Positions 16,759-25,907 of a DNA stretch of 64,000 bases are shown piece after piece. Under the pieces are notes generated by a model. That model was not told where the DNA came from, made no database searches, and saw only the letters and a program-made list of their open reading frames with translations. This DNA comes from Phycisphaerales bacterium (GTDB taxonomy: Bacteria; Planctomycetota; Phycisphaerae; Phycisphaerales; UBA1924), in contig JAJDDO010000029.1 in NCBI GenBank assembly GCA_029260265.1, positions 1-64,000 on the forward strand, given 5' to 3'. The translations under genes and the position numbers were made by a program. The first letter of the stretch is position 1. Each line of letters opens with the position of its first letter.

Positions 16759-17628
16759 TTAATCGAACGCCGTGATGTAACAGATGTACGCCGGGTCTGC
16801 TTCGCCTTCGAGCGTCGCTGTGTATTCCCCATCGCCCTCGCCGTCTTCATCCTCGCCTTCCCAATAGACATTGACATTCTTGAACCCGGCCTCGTGCAAG
16901 AGCTCTCGGAGTTCCGGCAGCGACCAAAGCCGCCAGTGGTACTCAAACGCCTTCATCATCTTGGTTTTATCGGGGAACTTGAAGTGAATGAAGCAGGTCA
17001 TCTCCCCCGTGATCGGGTTGAACTTGTGCTGATCCCACACATAGGTGAACACCCGTCCGGGTCCATCATCGACCTTCTTGGCTTCTTCCTGCTCCTGCAT
17101 GGATTCCGATCCCCCGTAGTGATCGAGAAAGAACACCCCGTCCTCGCCCAGGCTCTCATGGACAGCCTTGAAGTACGCCCGAAGCTCCGCTCGCGTCTTG
17201 AACAACCAGTAGCTGAAGTTCATCGCCAGCACGCAATCTGCGCCCGATGCATCACCAGGCTCAAGCACATTCCTATTGAGCAGTTTTATCCGCGATTGAG
17301 CCTCGGCATCCATCGGTTCGATGTGGTTCTCGAGGCCCCAATCGAGCGTCGGTTGATCAATATCGAGCCCGACGGCCGTATTGCTTGTTCGCCGCTTGAT
17401 CCACTCAGTTGATGAGTTCCCCGTGCCACAGAAATCTTCACGCAAGTACGACGCCTTCTTCCCGCGAAGCCGTTCGTATTCCTCGTCGATGAAATCGATT
17501 TCCGACTCGACATTCTGCACGGATAACTGATACAGCTCATGACGGCTTGTATTGGAAGCACTCCAGACACCCGATTTGGCGGCTTTCTTCGCTGCTTTTT
17601 CAGCATGCTTCTGTTTTCGTGAACTCAT
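16759..17628 (-). CDS. Class I SAM-dependent methyltransferase
   Basis: 289 residues. After a lysine/alanine-rich N-terminus (KQKHAEKAAKKAAK) comes a Rossmann methyltransferase with LREDFCGTGNSSTEWI (SAM loop), VGLDIDQPTLDWG (acidic ribose-binding residue) and CVLAMNFSYWLFKTR. Substrate unknown. The ATG at 17628 was chosen because further upstream codons lie in a region that also carries the ugd promoter. First gene of the operon leading to polyprenyl synthase and asnB. Confidence 0.8.
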   Translation of the reverse strand: MSSRKQKHAEKAAKKAAKSGVWSASNTSRHELYQLSVQNVESEIDFIDEEYERLRGKKASYLREDFCGTGNSSTEWIKRRTSNTAVGLDIDQPTLDWGLENHIEPMDAEAQSRIKLLNRNVLEPGDASGADCVLAMNFSYWLFKTRAELRAYFKAVHESLGEDGVFFLDHYGGSESMQEQEEAKKVDDGPGRVFTYVWDQHKFNPITGEMTCFIHFKFPDKTKMMKAFEYHWRLWSLPELRELLHEAGFKNVNVYWEGEDEDGEGDGEYTATLEGEADPAYICYITAFD

Positions 17629-17761
17629 GGTCGCGTTACTCACTTTTGAGGTCCGATCGTATATTGAGAGGAATGGTCGGTATCTCGCACGGCACATCCG
17701 CAAGAGTCCACCGCCTATCTTAGTGACACCACCGCAGCCTGTCCCCACATATTCCGAAGTC

Positions 17762-17767
17762 TATACT
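17762..17767 (+). promoter_or_regulatory. -10 box TATACT upstream of ugd
   Basis: TATACT lies 28 bases before the ugd start, and a TGGAGGG ribosome site follows at 17781-17787, so this gene has a conventional short leader. Confidence 0.55.
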
Positions 17768-17795
17768 CAACGCTCAACTTTGGAGGGCCGAATCG

Positions 17796-19139
17796 ATGCA
17801 TCTGACTATGGTTGGTACCGGATATGTAGGGCTGGTTACAGGCGTTTGCTTTGCCAACACAGGCAACGATGTCATGTGCCTCGATGTAGACCCCGACAAG
17901 ATCGCCAAACTCGAACAGGACATCTGTCCCATCTACGAGCCGGGGCTGACCGAGTTGATGGTCAAGAACCGCCAATCCGGACGCCTCAGGTACACCCTCG
18001 ATAAACACGAAGCGTACACCAATGCCGAGATGATCTTCATCTGCGTAGGCACCCCATCAGATGAAAAAGGGCACTCCGATCTCTCCTATGTCGATCAGGC
18101 CGCCGACGACATCGCGCACGCCATCAAAGCCCTCGGGCAAGGGCAAAGACCAAAGATCATCGTCGTCAAATCGACCGTCCCCGTCGGCACCACCTTCCGC
18201 GTCCGCGACCGCATCAAGGCCATCGTGGGCGACCTGCCCTTCCATGTCGCCGACAACCCAGAGTTCCTCAAAGAAGGCGACGCCATCCTCGATTTTAACA
18301 AACCCGACCGTGTCGTGGTCGGCGTCGAATCAGAGGAAGTCGGCGAAACCTTCAAGGACCTCTACGCCCCATTCGTTCGCAACGGGCACCCCATCTTTGT
18401 CATGGATGTGCTTTCCGCCGAGATGGTCAAGTACGCCTCGAACAACTTCCTCGCCACCAAAATCTCATTCATCAACGAGATGGCCAACCTCTGCGAGGCC
18501 TACGGCGCGAACATCACCAATGTCCGTCAGGGCATGTGCTCAGACTCCCGCATCGGGCACGCCTTTCTCTATCCGGGGCTTGGTTATGGCGGCTCCTGCT
18601 TCCCCAAAGACACCCTCGCCTGTATCATGATGGGCGATAAGGCGGGCGTCAATACCCAACTCTCCAACGCTGTCCACGGCACCAATGAACGCCAGCGTAA
18701 CCTCTTCTTCAATAAAATCCTCAATCACTTCGGCGGCGAATCCGGGCTCCAGGGCAAGACCATCGCCTTCTGGGGGCTTGCCTTCAAGCCCCGCACCGAC
18801 GACATCCGCAAAGCACCCGCCCTCACCCTCGTCCGCAAAGCCCTCGGCTACGGCGTCACCTGCCGCGGATACGACCCCGTCGCCGCAGAGAATGTCACCA
18901 AGGAAATGGGCGACACCATTCAGATCCACGACGACCTCTACGAGTGCGCCAAGGGCGCCGACGCCCTTGTGATCTCGACGGATTGGGCTGAGTTCAAGAG
19001 CCCCGATTTCGAAAAACTCGCCAAGGTCATGAAGGGAAAGGTCATCTTCGACGGGCGCAACCTCTACCGCCGCCAACACCTCGACGACCTCGGCTTCCAC
19101 TACTACTCTGTCGGCCGCTCACCCGTCAAACCCACCTAA
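17796..19139 (+). CDS. ugd: UDP-glucose 6-dehydrogenase
   Basis: 447 residues. N-terminal NAD-binding GTGYVGLVTG with DVDPDKIAKL, then the middle domain with DNPEFLKEGDAI and the catalytic cysteine in GLGYGGSCFPKDT, then the C-terminal UDP-binding domain with AFWGLAFKPRTDDIR. It oxidises UDP-glucose to UDP-glucuronate for surface polysaccharides. Length is normal for the bacterial family. Start supported by GGAGG 9 bases upstream. Confidence 0.95.
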   Translation: MHLTMVGTGYVGLVTGVCFANTGNDVMCLDVDPDKIAKLEQDICPIYEPGLTELMVKNRQSGRLRYTLDKHEAYTNAEMIFICVGTPSDEKGHSDLSYVDQAADDIAHAIKALGQGQRPKIIVVKSTVPVGTTFRVRDRIKAIVGDLPFHVADNPEFLKEGDAILDFNKPDRVVVGVESEEVGETFKDLYAPFVRNGHPIFVMDVLSAEMVKYASNNFLATKISFINEMANLCEAYGANITNVRQGMCSDSRIGHAFLYPGLGYGGSCFPKDTLACIMMGDKAGVNTQLSNAVHGTNERQRNLFFNKILNHFGGESGLQGKTIAFWGLAFKPRTDDIRKAPALTLVRKALGYGVTCRGYDPVAAENVTKEMGDTIQIHDDLYECAKGADALVISTDWAEFKSPDFEKLAKVMKGKVIFDGRNLYRRQHLDDLGFHYYSVGRSPVKPT

Positions 19140-19148
19140 ACTATCCCG

Positions 19149-19631
19149 ATGTTCAAGCCAAGCGACGACCGAGACAACCCCTGCAAGATCGCAGACCTCT
19201 CAGCCAAGCAGATCGCATGGCGCGCGCTTGGGCTCCCCTCCGTCACCCCCAATCCTGTACTCAAAGCGGAAGAGAAGCGGACCGCTGGGATCGAGATCGC
19301 CGTCACCATCGTCGGCGGGCTCGTCGGGTGGACCCTCTGGTCCGTACTCATCACCCAATACACCCGCCCAAGATTCGGGATCCTCATCGACTTTGTTGCC
19401 CTGTCAACATGCTGCTTCGTTGTCGGAATGGTCTTCTGGTACTTCCTCCTGAACCGGATCCGCCGCGAACGATTCCCCCGCATCGCGGAGATCTATCTCT
19501 CTGCGGGCAAGTGCCCCGCCTGCGCCTACAAACTCGACGGGCTCAAACCCGAGCAAGTCGGCTGCGGCGTCTGCCCCGAGTGCGGCGCCGCCTGGAAGCA
19601 CGAACGAATCGGGCCCCACCCTAAACCCTGA
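19149..19631 (+). CDS. Two-helix membrane protein with C-terminal zinc ribbon
   Basis: 160 residues. Two hydrophobic segments (IAVTIVGGLVGWTLWSVLI and FVALSTCCFVVGMVFWYFLL) are followed by two CxxC pairs (KCPACAY and GVCPECGA), which form a zinc-ribbon typical of many small planctomycete membrane proteins. Function unknown. It begins 9 bases after ugd. A TAAACT box ends 6 bases before the ATG without a ribosome site, so it may have its own leaderless promoter inside the ugd 3' end. Confidence 0.7.
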   Translation: MFKPSDDRDNPCKIADLSAKQIAWRALGLPSVTPNPVLKAEEKRTAGIEIAVTIVGGLVGWTLWSVLITQYTRPRFGILIDFVALSTCCFVVGMVFWYFLLNRIRRERFPRIAEIYLSAGKCPACAYKLDGLKPEQVGCGVCPECGAAWKHERIGPHPKP

Positions 19632-19637
19632 TATACT
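19632..19637 (+). promoter_or_regulatory. -10 box TATACT for the DNA methyltransferase, leaderless
   Basis: TATACT ends 5 bases before the ATG at 19643 and no Shine-Dalgarno sequence is visible. Confidence 0.6.
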
Positions 19638-19642
19638 CGCCC

Positions 19643-20374
19643 ATGCCCGCCGCCCCCGAGCACATCACCCAAGCCGACTGGTTCGACTTTGTACCTGCCC
19701 TTGCAGAGCGTTCCATCGACCTGCTCTATGTCGATCCCCCCTTCAACACCGGCAAATCACAATCCACAGCGACCAACACCTACGCCGATTCATGGCCGAC
19801 GACCGACGCCTGGCTCGCTTGGTTCCGCCGACGCCTCGAACCCACCCTCCCCAAACTCAGACCCACCGCCAACCTGCTCATCCACACCGACTGGCGGACT
19901 ACCCACCATGTCCGCCTGCTCCTCGACCAACTCCTCGGCGAAGACCATTTCGTCAACCACCTCATCTGGTCCTACGGGCTGGGTGGCTCGTCCCCACGCC
20001 GATTCGCACGCAAGCACGATGACATCCTTTTCTACTGCATCTCGCCGAAGGACTACTACTTTGAGCCCCCGATGGTCCCAGCAACCAGCAATCGCATGAA
20101 GGGGCAGCTCAAAAAAGCCACCGACATCATCGATATCCCCTCACTCAACAACATGTCCAAAGAACGCGTCGGCTACCCGACCCAAAAACCGCTCGCCCTG
20201 CTCGAGCGGCTCGTCGGCGCATGCGCTCCCATTGGCGGCACAGTTCTCGATCCATGCTGCGGCTCAGGCACGACACTCGTGGCTGCGAAGAATCTTGGGC
20301 GCATCCCGGTCGGATGCGACCAGAACGAGAACGCCATCCAGATCGCAATCAGCCGGCTCGCTGCCAAATCATAA
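19643..20374 (+). CDS. Site-specific DNA methyltransferase (beta-class, probably N6-adenine), orphan
   Basis: 243 residues. The catalytic motif IV DPPFNTG is near residue 32, and the SAM-binding motif I VLDPCCGSGTT lies near the C-terminus after YPTQKPLALLERLV. That order defines the beta class; DPPF rather than SPPY favours N6-adenine over N4-cytosine methylation. It is shorter than CcrM-type enzymes, leaving a small target-recognition region (residues about 100-180, with SYGLGGSSPRRFARKHDDI). No restriction endonuclease gene is next to it. A role in regulation or in protection against a distant nuclease is possible. Confidence 0.85.
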   Translation: MPAAPEHITQADWFDFVPALAERSIDLLYVDPPFNTGKSQSTATNTYADSWPTTDAWLAWFRRRLEPTLPKLRPTANLLIHTDWRTTHHVRLLLDQLLGEDHFVNHLIWSYGLGGSSPRRFARKHDDILFYCISPKDYYFEPPMVPATSNRMKGQLKKATDIIDIPSLNNMSKERVGYPTQKPLALLERLVGACAPIGGTVLDPCCGSGTTLVAAKNLGRIPVGCDQNENAIQIAISRLAAKS

Positions 20375-20407
20375 AAAACCGGGCAGCCCATTCAGACCTA
20401 CCCGGTT
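20373..20407 (-). terminator. Rho-independent terminator for the PEP-CTERM gene
   Basis: On the minus strand AACCGGGTAG pairs with CTGCCCGGTT around a 13-base loop, followed by TTTTT. It lies between the convergent methyltransferase and PEP-CTERM genes. Confidence 0.8.
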
Positions 20408-20430
20408 CACAAAGAGGGAGATTACTCTGG

Positions 20431-21111
20431 TTAGGCGCGACGACGCCGTGATACAGCCAGCCCACCGAGCCCGAGCAATGCGATGGCGCTCGGTGCGGGG
20501 GTGATCGCAATATTGTCAAAGTCAAAGTCCACAACAAACGGATCCGTCAGCCCGTCTGGGCGATCAACGGATACCTGGATATTGCCGACCGATTCCATCA
20601 CACTCGCAAAGAACGCGAACGGATCAAAACCGGGCCCGCCGCCCTCTGGTGTCCACAGCGGGTTCAGTGGCGACAGCTCATACTCAAGATGGACCCATTG
20701 CCCAGAGCTTATGAGTGATGGCTGCTCGACGGCGAATCCCGGAGTGTTCCCGCTCGTCGCCACACGAAGTGCAATATTGAGATCGATCCCGGCGTGGTGG
20801 CGGAAATCAAACGAGATATTCGTGATCCCGCTGGTCAGGTAGTTGCCGACAAACGCATCACCCGAAGCGTCGAACGCGTCTTCACCCCGCAGCACGCTCA
20901 GCCCGAACATGCCCGCGGAGTTCAGGTCAGCATCCGTGGAGATATACGCGCTGCCGTCCAGTGCACCGGTGGCGAACTCAGTCGGTGCCGTAAAGGTTCC
21001 CTCGAGCCATCCGTTCGCCCCGCCCTCAAAGTCCTCGGTGAAGAACGACACGCCCGCGTTCAAAGCGGTTGATGAAGCGACGAGTGTCAGCGCAAAAATT
21101 CTAAGGTTCAT
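20431..21111 (-). CDS. PEP-CTERM sorting-domain surface protein
   Basis: 226 residues. Signal peptide MNLRIFALTLVASSTALNAG, then a beta-sandwich-like middle (ITNISFDFRHHAGIDLNIAL, VDFDFDNIAI), and a C-terminal PEP-CTERM tail: TPAPSAIALLGLGGLAVS followed by RRRRA. The tail should be cut by an exosortase/archaeosortase-type enzyme, which is not in this window. Ligand unknown. It is 45 bases downstream of another secreted-protein gene on the same strand, with a small hairpin (CCGCAC/GGTGCGG) between them. Confidence 0.85.
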   Translation of the reverse strand: MNLRIFALTLVASSTALNAGVSFFTEDFEGGANGWLEGTFTAPTEFATGALDGSAYISTDADLNSAGMFGLSVLRGEDAFDASGDAFVGNYLTSGITNISFDFRHHAGIDLNIALRVATSGNTPGFAVEQPSLISSGQWVHLEYELSPLNPLWTPEGGGPGFDPFAFFASVMESVGNIQVSVDRPDGLTDPFVVDFDFDNIAITPAPSAIALLGLGGLAVSRRRRA

Positions 21112-21155
21112 GTTTCTCTCCAATATGTTTCTCCGCACAAACGGTGCGGTGTCCG

Positions 21156-22187
21156 TTACGAGTTAAATGCCTGAAGCAGCACAAAGACATCTTGAAGATT
21201 CAACTGGCAATCATGATTCAGATCAGCATCATCAAGCCCCGCGTTAAAATCATTCAGGTAAGAAAAAATATCCTGCAGGTTGTTCGATCCGTCCGCGTTG
21301 TAATCCGAAAGCCCACCAACCCGCACACGCAGCTCAAGCCTCGGCGTGTATCCAAGCAGCTGCGCGATCGCGTTCTCCCGTGTGTACCAGAACGGGTACT
21401 GGATATCACCAGAACCGCCGCCCGAACCGCCGTTGGCCGTGTGCAACGACGCGATCGTAAACCGGAGCTCGCCAGCGGCAATCGATTCGATCATGTACGC
21501 CTGGTGCGCATCGTCGCAGGTATTCACCTCGAGCGTAAAGTCTGAATCCGCAGGCACAAACTCGCCCGGCGACGCAGCAGTGGTCGTGGCCACCGCGATC
21601 GGGGTGGGGTCAAACTCGTCCTTCAGGTTGTTCGATACATCTCGGGCGACCCCAACGCCATTGGGGAAATCGCAGGCGAACGCATTCCGGGATCCCTGTG
21701 TCGGCTCAACCACGGGTGTCCCGCCGAACACGGTGTACTCACCCCAGCTCGATTGGGCGTACCCGTTGCGGTACCCCATCGCGTACATCTCGACCGGGCG
21801 CCCTGCATCTGCATCCAGTGATTCATCAAGAAACAGGTAGCTGTCATGCGGGTCATAGCTCGGGTCGTACCGGAACTCATCGCCATTCGTGTTCGTGATG
21901 ATCACCCGCGCAGAGATGATGTCATACTCCGAGAGCCCAAGCCCGACCGGGATCAGCCCGCTTGTATCAAAGCCGACAACCAGCTGTGCATCGCGATCAT
22001 CGAAGCCCTCGAGCTCGACCGCCCCGAAAGTCGACGCCGAGAATCGAGACCCGGGCGAGCCGTTAAACGGATAGTTCCAGCGATCCATCGTGGTCGTATC
22101 AAGTGTCACATCAATGACTTGTGCATTGCAAACCGCTGGGAACAAAAGAGAAAAGCCAAAGGCGGTGATGAGTGGTGTTGTCTTCAT
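21156..22187 (-). CDS. Secreted protein with C-terminal dockerin-like motif
   Basis: 343 residues. Signal peptide MKTTPLITAFGFSLLFPAVCNA. The body is a beta-rich domain beginning near IDVTLDTTTMDRWNYPFNGS. The C-terminus has two calcium-loop-like units, LSDYNADGSNNLQDIFSYLN and ADLNHDCQLNLQDVFVLLQ, the planctomycete dockerin-like ending also seen in the protein at 40431. Start at 22187 follows AGGA. Specific function unknown. Confidence 0.8.
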   Translation of the reverse strand: MKTTPLITAFGFSLLFPAVCNAQVIDVTLDTTTMDRWNYPFNGSPGSRFSASTFGAVELEGFDDRDAQLVVGFDTSGLIPVGLGLSEYDIISARVIITNTNGDEFRYDPSYDPHDSYLFLDESLDADAGRPVEMYAMGYRNGYAQSSWGEYTVFGGTPVVEPTQGSRNAFACDFPNGVGVARDVSNNLKDEFDPTPIAVATTTAASPGEFVPADSDFTLEVNTCDDAHQAYMIESIAAGELRFTIASLHTANGGSGGGSGDIQYPFWYTRENAIAQLLGYTPRLELRVRVGGLSDYNADGSNNLQDIFSYLNDFNAGLDDADLNHDCQLNLQDVFVLLQAFNS

Positions 22188-22317
22188 AAGAATCCTACTT
22201 TGAATTTGAGAGCAAAATATCCTGTAAAACTGTCCGTCGGCTTGCCATGCAGTATCTGTGCGATATTATTGCAAGCCAGTCTCAACTGAATCAAGTCAAA
22301 CGTCGATAAAATTGAGA

Positions 22318-23265
22318 ATGAGTCTCAACAGGATCGCAGGCATGCAAACCACTCCGCAACAACAATCGACCGAGCGTTCAGCATTCACGCTCATCGAACT
22401 CCTCGTCGTCATCGCCATCATCTCGCTCCTCATCGGTATCCTTCTCCCCGCACTGGGCAAGGCACAGAACACCGCCAAGGCCGTCCGCGAGCAGGCGGGC
22501 ATGAAGCAACTCATGACCGCCTACGCCCTCTATACCCACGATAACAACGACAACCTCCTCATCGGCTTCCCCTCCGATGACCACTGGACCAAAATGGTCC
22601 GTCGACGCGAAGAGCCCAAAGACCAGTTCGGCGAGCGTGTCGGCAAAATCATCGGTCAACGCTACCCATACCGACTCGCGCCCTACATGGATTTCATCTG
22701 GGAAGGCATCTACCAGGACCAGCGCGTCATCGACCTGCTCTCCGAAGCGATGGACGCCGAGTCTGGAACCGCTGCAGATCATCGCCTCCGCTATGTCATC
22801 TCCCTCTACCCGTCCTTCGGGTACAACACCTACTTTGTAGGAGGCGGCGCCCCCGGCGACCCGATCCCATTCTCCGAAGCGGGTCAACGAATCTTCGGCA
22901 AAATCCACGCTTCCAAAATGCATGAGGTCCGCCGCCCGGCCAACCTCATGGGCTTCTCGAGCGCCAAGTCACTCGCGAACCCGGCCTTCCTCGCCGGGTA
23001 CGGCGTCATCGAGGGCTCCTTCGTCGTCAAACCCCCATACCTCTATGAAACCTCCGGCAGACAGTGGGCGACCGCCTACGACGAACACGCCGAGGACCCC
23101 GAACGCAACGCCGGCCGCGTCGCCCTCCGCTACGCCGGGCGTGGCATCGCCGGGCTGCTCGACGGGCACAGCGAGCAGTGGGGGTGGGATGAGTTCAACG
23201 ACATGCGTCACTGGTCCGACAAAGCCGACGCCAAAGACTGGTCCATCGAAGCCAACCTCCCGTGA
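22318..23265 (+). CDS. Prepilin-like protein with type II/IV N-methylation signal
   Basis: 315 residues. Contains the prepilin cleavage and helix motif FTLIELLVVIAIISLLIGI followed by LLPALGKA, as in the large planctomycete family of pseudopilin-like proteins with a globular C-terminal domain (ending LLDGHSEQWGWDEF). Processing would occur before the phenylalanine near residue 23. Starts at 22318 or 22342 are both possible and neither has a strong ribosome site; the leader before the helix is basic enough in either case. Upstream it diverges from the dockerin-like gene. Confidence 0.8.
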   Translation: MSLNRIAGMQTTPQQQSTERSAFTLIELLVVIAIISLLIGILLPALGKAQNTAKAVREQAGMKQLMTAYALYTHDNNDNLLIGFPSDDHWTKMVRRREEPKDQFGERVGKIIGQRYPYRLAPYMDFIWEGIYQDQRVIDLLSEAMDAESGTAADHRLRYVISLYPSFGYNTYFVGGGAPGDPIPFSEAGQRIFGKIHASKMHEVRRPANLMGFSSAKSLANPAFLAGYGVIEGSFVVKPPYLYETSGRQWATAYDEHAEDPERNAGRVALRYAGRGIAGLLDGHSEQWGWDEFNDMRHWSDKADAKDWSIEANLP

Positions 23266-23284
23266 CGCCCGCCGCTTGATGCCC

Positions 23285-23290
23285 TACGCT
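23285..23290 (+). promoter_or_regulatory. -10-like box TACGCT for tyrS, leaderless spacing
   Basis: TACGCT ends 5 bases before the ATG at 23296 and no Shine-Dalgarno sequence is present. This is a weaker match to the TATACT box, but the spacing is identical to the others. Confidence 0.4.
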
Positions 23291-23295
23291 CACGC

Positions 23296-24879
23296 ATGAG
23301 CGATACGAGCGACCGAATCAACCTGATCGACGAACTCCAATGGCGCGGTCTCTTCAAAGACTGCACCGATGAACCCGGCCTCCGCGACCACCTCGCTGAC
23401 CCCGAAAACGCCCCCCGCAAGATCTACGCCGGTTTCGATCCCACCGCCGACTCGCTCACCATCGGCAACCTCGTCCCCATCATGCTCCTCGCCCATGTCA
23501 AACGCGCCGGGCACACCCCCGTCGTCGTCATGGGCGGCGGCACCGGACTCATCGGCGACCCCTCCGGCAAATCCGCCGAACGCCAACTCAACACGGCCGA
23601 TACTATCAACGGTTTCATCGAAGCCCAACGCCCGATCTACTCCTCTGTGCTCGGCAAACAGGGCGAAGATTTCATTCTGAAAAACAACGCCGAATGGTTG
23701 ACGACCATCTCCTACATCGAGGCCCTACGCGACATCGGCAAACATTTCTCCGTCAACATGATGATGCAAAAGGAATCCGTCCGCGCAAGGCTCAACGAAC
23801 GCGAACAAGGAATCTCCTACACCGAGTTCTCCTACATGATCCTCCAAGCCTACGACTTCGCACACCTCTGTGAACACGAAAGTGTCACCGTTCAGTTCGG
23901 AGGGTCCGATCAATACGGCAACATTGTTGCTGGTGTCGATCTGATCTGGAACAAATGGGCATCTGAGTTCAAAACTGCATGGGATAATCTTGTCGATGAC
24001 CTCCGGCAACTTGAGTTGGTTCTTGATACTGATCATCCTGCCATAGCAACATTAAACATTGAACTAGGCAAATTGCAAAATGCTGTAGATAATCGTCAGC
24101 GAGAGCAAATTGACATTACACATTTACTGACGCTGAGTGAGCATGTGGAAACTCTTCCTGAGTGGTTTGCAAATAATTGGTACCGTTTTATACAAATGGC
24201 TACTCGGGGGCTCTCGCTAACCGCATATGGTCTCACCAACCACCTCGTCCAAAAAGCCGACGGCACCAAGTTCGGAAAAACCGAGTCCGGCGCCATCTGG
24301 CTCACCGCCGCCCGCACCAGCCCCTACAGCTACTACCAGTTCTGGCTTAACGCCACCGACGACGACGCCCGCAACTGGATCAAGATCTTCACCTTCCTCC
24401 CAGAACACACCACAGTCATTGACGGCAAGGAAGTGGAGGGGGTAACAGAGCTCATCGCACGCCACGACGAGAACCCCGGCAAGCGTGAGCTCCAACGCAC
24501 CCTCGCCAAAAAAGCGACGACAATCCTCCATGGCGAAGCCGCCATGCAAAACGCGGAAGCCGCCGGCAAAGCATTGTTCTCCGGCGACATCGCAACCCTC
24601 GATCAACAAACCATGCTCGAAGTCTTCGCGAGTGTGCCGACCACCGAGCACAGCAAAGCCGACCTCGCTGAAGGCGTGGACATGGTGGCCTTGCTGAAAG
24701 ACACGAACCTCGCCACTTCCAACCGCGAGGCCCGCGACTTCCTCAAAGAGGGCTCGGTCTCCATCAACGGCACCAAGATCGACACCGAGTTCAAGCTCGC
24801 GGCTGATCACCTGCTGCACGGTTCATACATCGCCATCCGGCGCGGCAAAAAGAAATGGCACATGACCAAATGGTCGTAG
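23296..24879 (+). CDS. tyrS: Tyrosyl-tRNA synthetase with a large internal insertion
   Basis: 527 residues, about 100 longer than usual bacterial TyrRS. The Rossmann catalytic domain shows YAGFDPTADSLTIGNLVP (HIGH-type signature), FGGSDQYGNIVAGVDLI and KADGTKFGKTESG (KMSKS-type loop). The C-terminus is an S4-like RNA-binding domain (REARDFLKEGSVSINGTKI). Residues about 218-309, between GVDLI and AYGLTNHLV, are an extra helical segment. Its DNA is about 43% GC, against about 67% in a line counted near the 5' end of the gene. The frame stays open and both catalytic signatures are intact, so the enzyme is probably active. It charges tRNA-Tyr. Confidence 0.92.
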   Translation: MSDTSDRINLIDELQWRGLFKDCTDEPGLRDHLADPENAPRKIYAGFDPTADSLTIGNLVPIMLLAHVKRAGHTPVVVMGGGTGLIGDPSGKSAERQLNTADTINGFIEAQRPIYSSVLGKQGEDFILKNNAEWLTTISYIEALRDIGKHFSVNMMMQKESVRARLNEREQGISYTEFSYMILQAYDFAHLCEHESVTVQFGGSDQYGNIVAGVDLIWNKWASEFKTAWDNLVDDLRQLELVLDTDHPAIATLNIELGKLQNAVDNRQREQIDITHLLTLSEHVETLPEWFANNWYRFIQMATRGLSLTAYGLTNHLVQKADGTKFGKTESGAIWLTAARTSPYSYYQFWLNATDDDARNWIKIFTFLPEHTTVIDGKEVEGVTELIARHDENPGKRELQRTLAKKATTILHGEAAMQNAEAAGKALFSGDIATLDQQTMLEVFASVPTTEHSKADLAEGVDMVALLKDTNLATSNREARDFLKEGSVSINGTKIDTEFKLAADHLLHGSYIAIRRGKKKWHMTKWS

Positions 24880-24890
24880 CTCTCTTTCGT

Positions 24891-25901
24891 TCACCCTTCA
24901 AAGAGCAGCCGCCGAATCCCCTCGGGCGATTCGCCCTGACCCGTCCGTGAACTCAACAGCGCCGCATGGGTCATCGACAACACCGAGGCGTATTCAATCG
25001 GGGCGTGCTTGGCACCAACCCCGCTGCACAACTCAATGAGCTGCCCCGCAAGATCGCCGTGCTCGCGTGTCTCGTTCGAATACGAATCAACCAGCCCGCC
25101 CGCCCCGTCACGCCAGCAGAACCCCAGGTCATTGACAACAATATGCCCACCCTCGCCCATCGCGATCATGGTCGAGGACCCGTTGCCCGCCTGATCAGAC
25201 AGCAGCATCGAGCACGCACGCCCATCAGAAAACCTCAGATTCACCGTGCAATCACCGTGCAAATCACGCAGCGATAACCCGGCCAACGAATGCACACCCC
25301 GCCCGCTCGAAGGCGAAACATACGAGGCCTCAATCGTCTCCGGCGCGCCCATCATCGCGCGGACAAGATCCATCCCATCAAACAACCGCGCACCCAGCGT
25401 CCCCTCCGAAGCGTTGCAGATCATCGAAATCGAGCACGAGCGGATCACGCCAAAGGTTTCCAACGCAGCATCAAGCTCAACAAACGCCGCCGCCCGCCGG
25501 CTACGAGGCACAAACTTCACCATCGCGTTGAGCATCCCGGCGTGGATGGCTTCGATCCAATCCGTCCCCGGAACCTCACCCGCCGATGCCGGGATCGGTT
25601 CGAGCGTCGCCACCGCGAGATTCCGCGCATGGGCCGCACGCAGCGCTTCAAGGTCATCACCCGTTGCAGAGTCGCCAAACGCGCCCGGGTCGGCGATCAA
25701 GAGTACATCTGCATCCACACTCGTCAGCGTTGTTCGCAGATCATCGAGGCGTTCACACCCAAGATCCGCCGCCGCCTTGCCCCCAAGATGAGTCTGTGGG
25801 CAACCGACCCCAACCAGCTCGATCCCGCTCTTGGCAAAGACATCTCGGACAAGCCCGATCTGCCCCGCATTCATCCACGCAACTCCACGAATCGTCTTCA
25901 T
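24891..25901 (-). CDS. Gfo/Idh/MocA-like protein, function unknown
   Basis: 336 residues. The N-terminus (GVAWMNAGQIGLVRDVFAKSGIELVGVGC) and the segment VDADVLLIADPGAFG with ATLEPIPA resemble a dinucleotide-binding fold of the Gfo/Idh/MocA oxidoreductases, but the usual GxGxxG is degenerate. A C-terminal alpha/beta region with beta strands like CTVNLRFSDGRACSMLLSDQ fits the second domain of that family. Substrate unknown. A TAGAAT box ends 6 bases before the start on the minus strand without a ribosome site. It is convergent with tyrS. Confidence 0.6.
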   Translation of the reverse strand: MKTIRGVAWMNAGQIGLVRDVFAKSGIELVGVGCPQTHLGGKAAADLGCERLDDLRTTLTSVDADVLLIADPGAFGDSATGDDLEALRAAHARNLAVATLEPIPASAGEVPGTDWIEAIHAGMLNAMVKFVPRSRRAAAFVELDAALETFGVIRSCSISMICNASEGTLGARLFDGMDLVRAMMGAPETIEASYVSPSSGRGVHSLAGLSLRDLHGDCTVNLRFSDGRACSMLLSDQAGNGSSTMIAMGEGGHIVVNDLGFCWRDGAGGLVDSYSNETREHGDLAGQLIELCSGVGAKHAPIEYASVLSMTHAALLSSRTGQGESPEGIRRLLFEG

Positions 25902-25907
25902 GCCAAC

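Noticed and set aside
19643..20374. Restriction-modification system
   Set aside because: Neither neighbour (a zinc-ribbon membrane protein and a PEP-CTERM protein) looks like a nuclease.
23947..24222. Intein in tyrS
   Set aside because: No cysteine or serine at the first position, no His-Asn at the end, and only about 92 residues with no endonuclease or splicing blocks.
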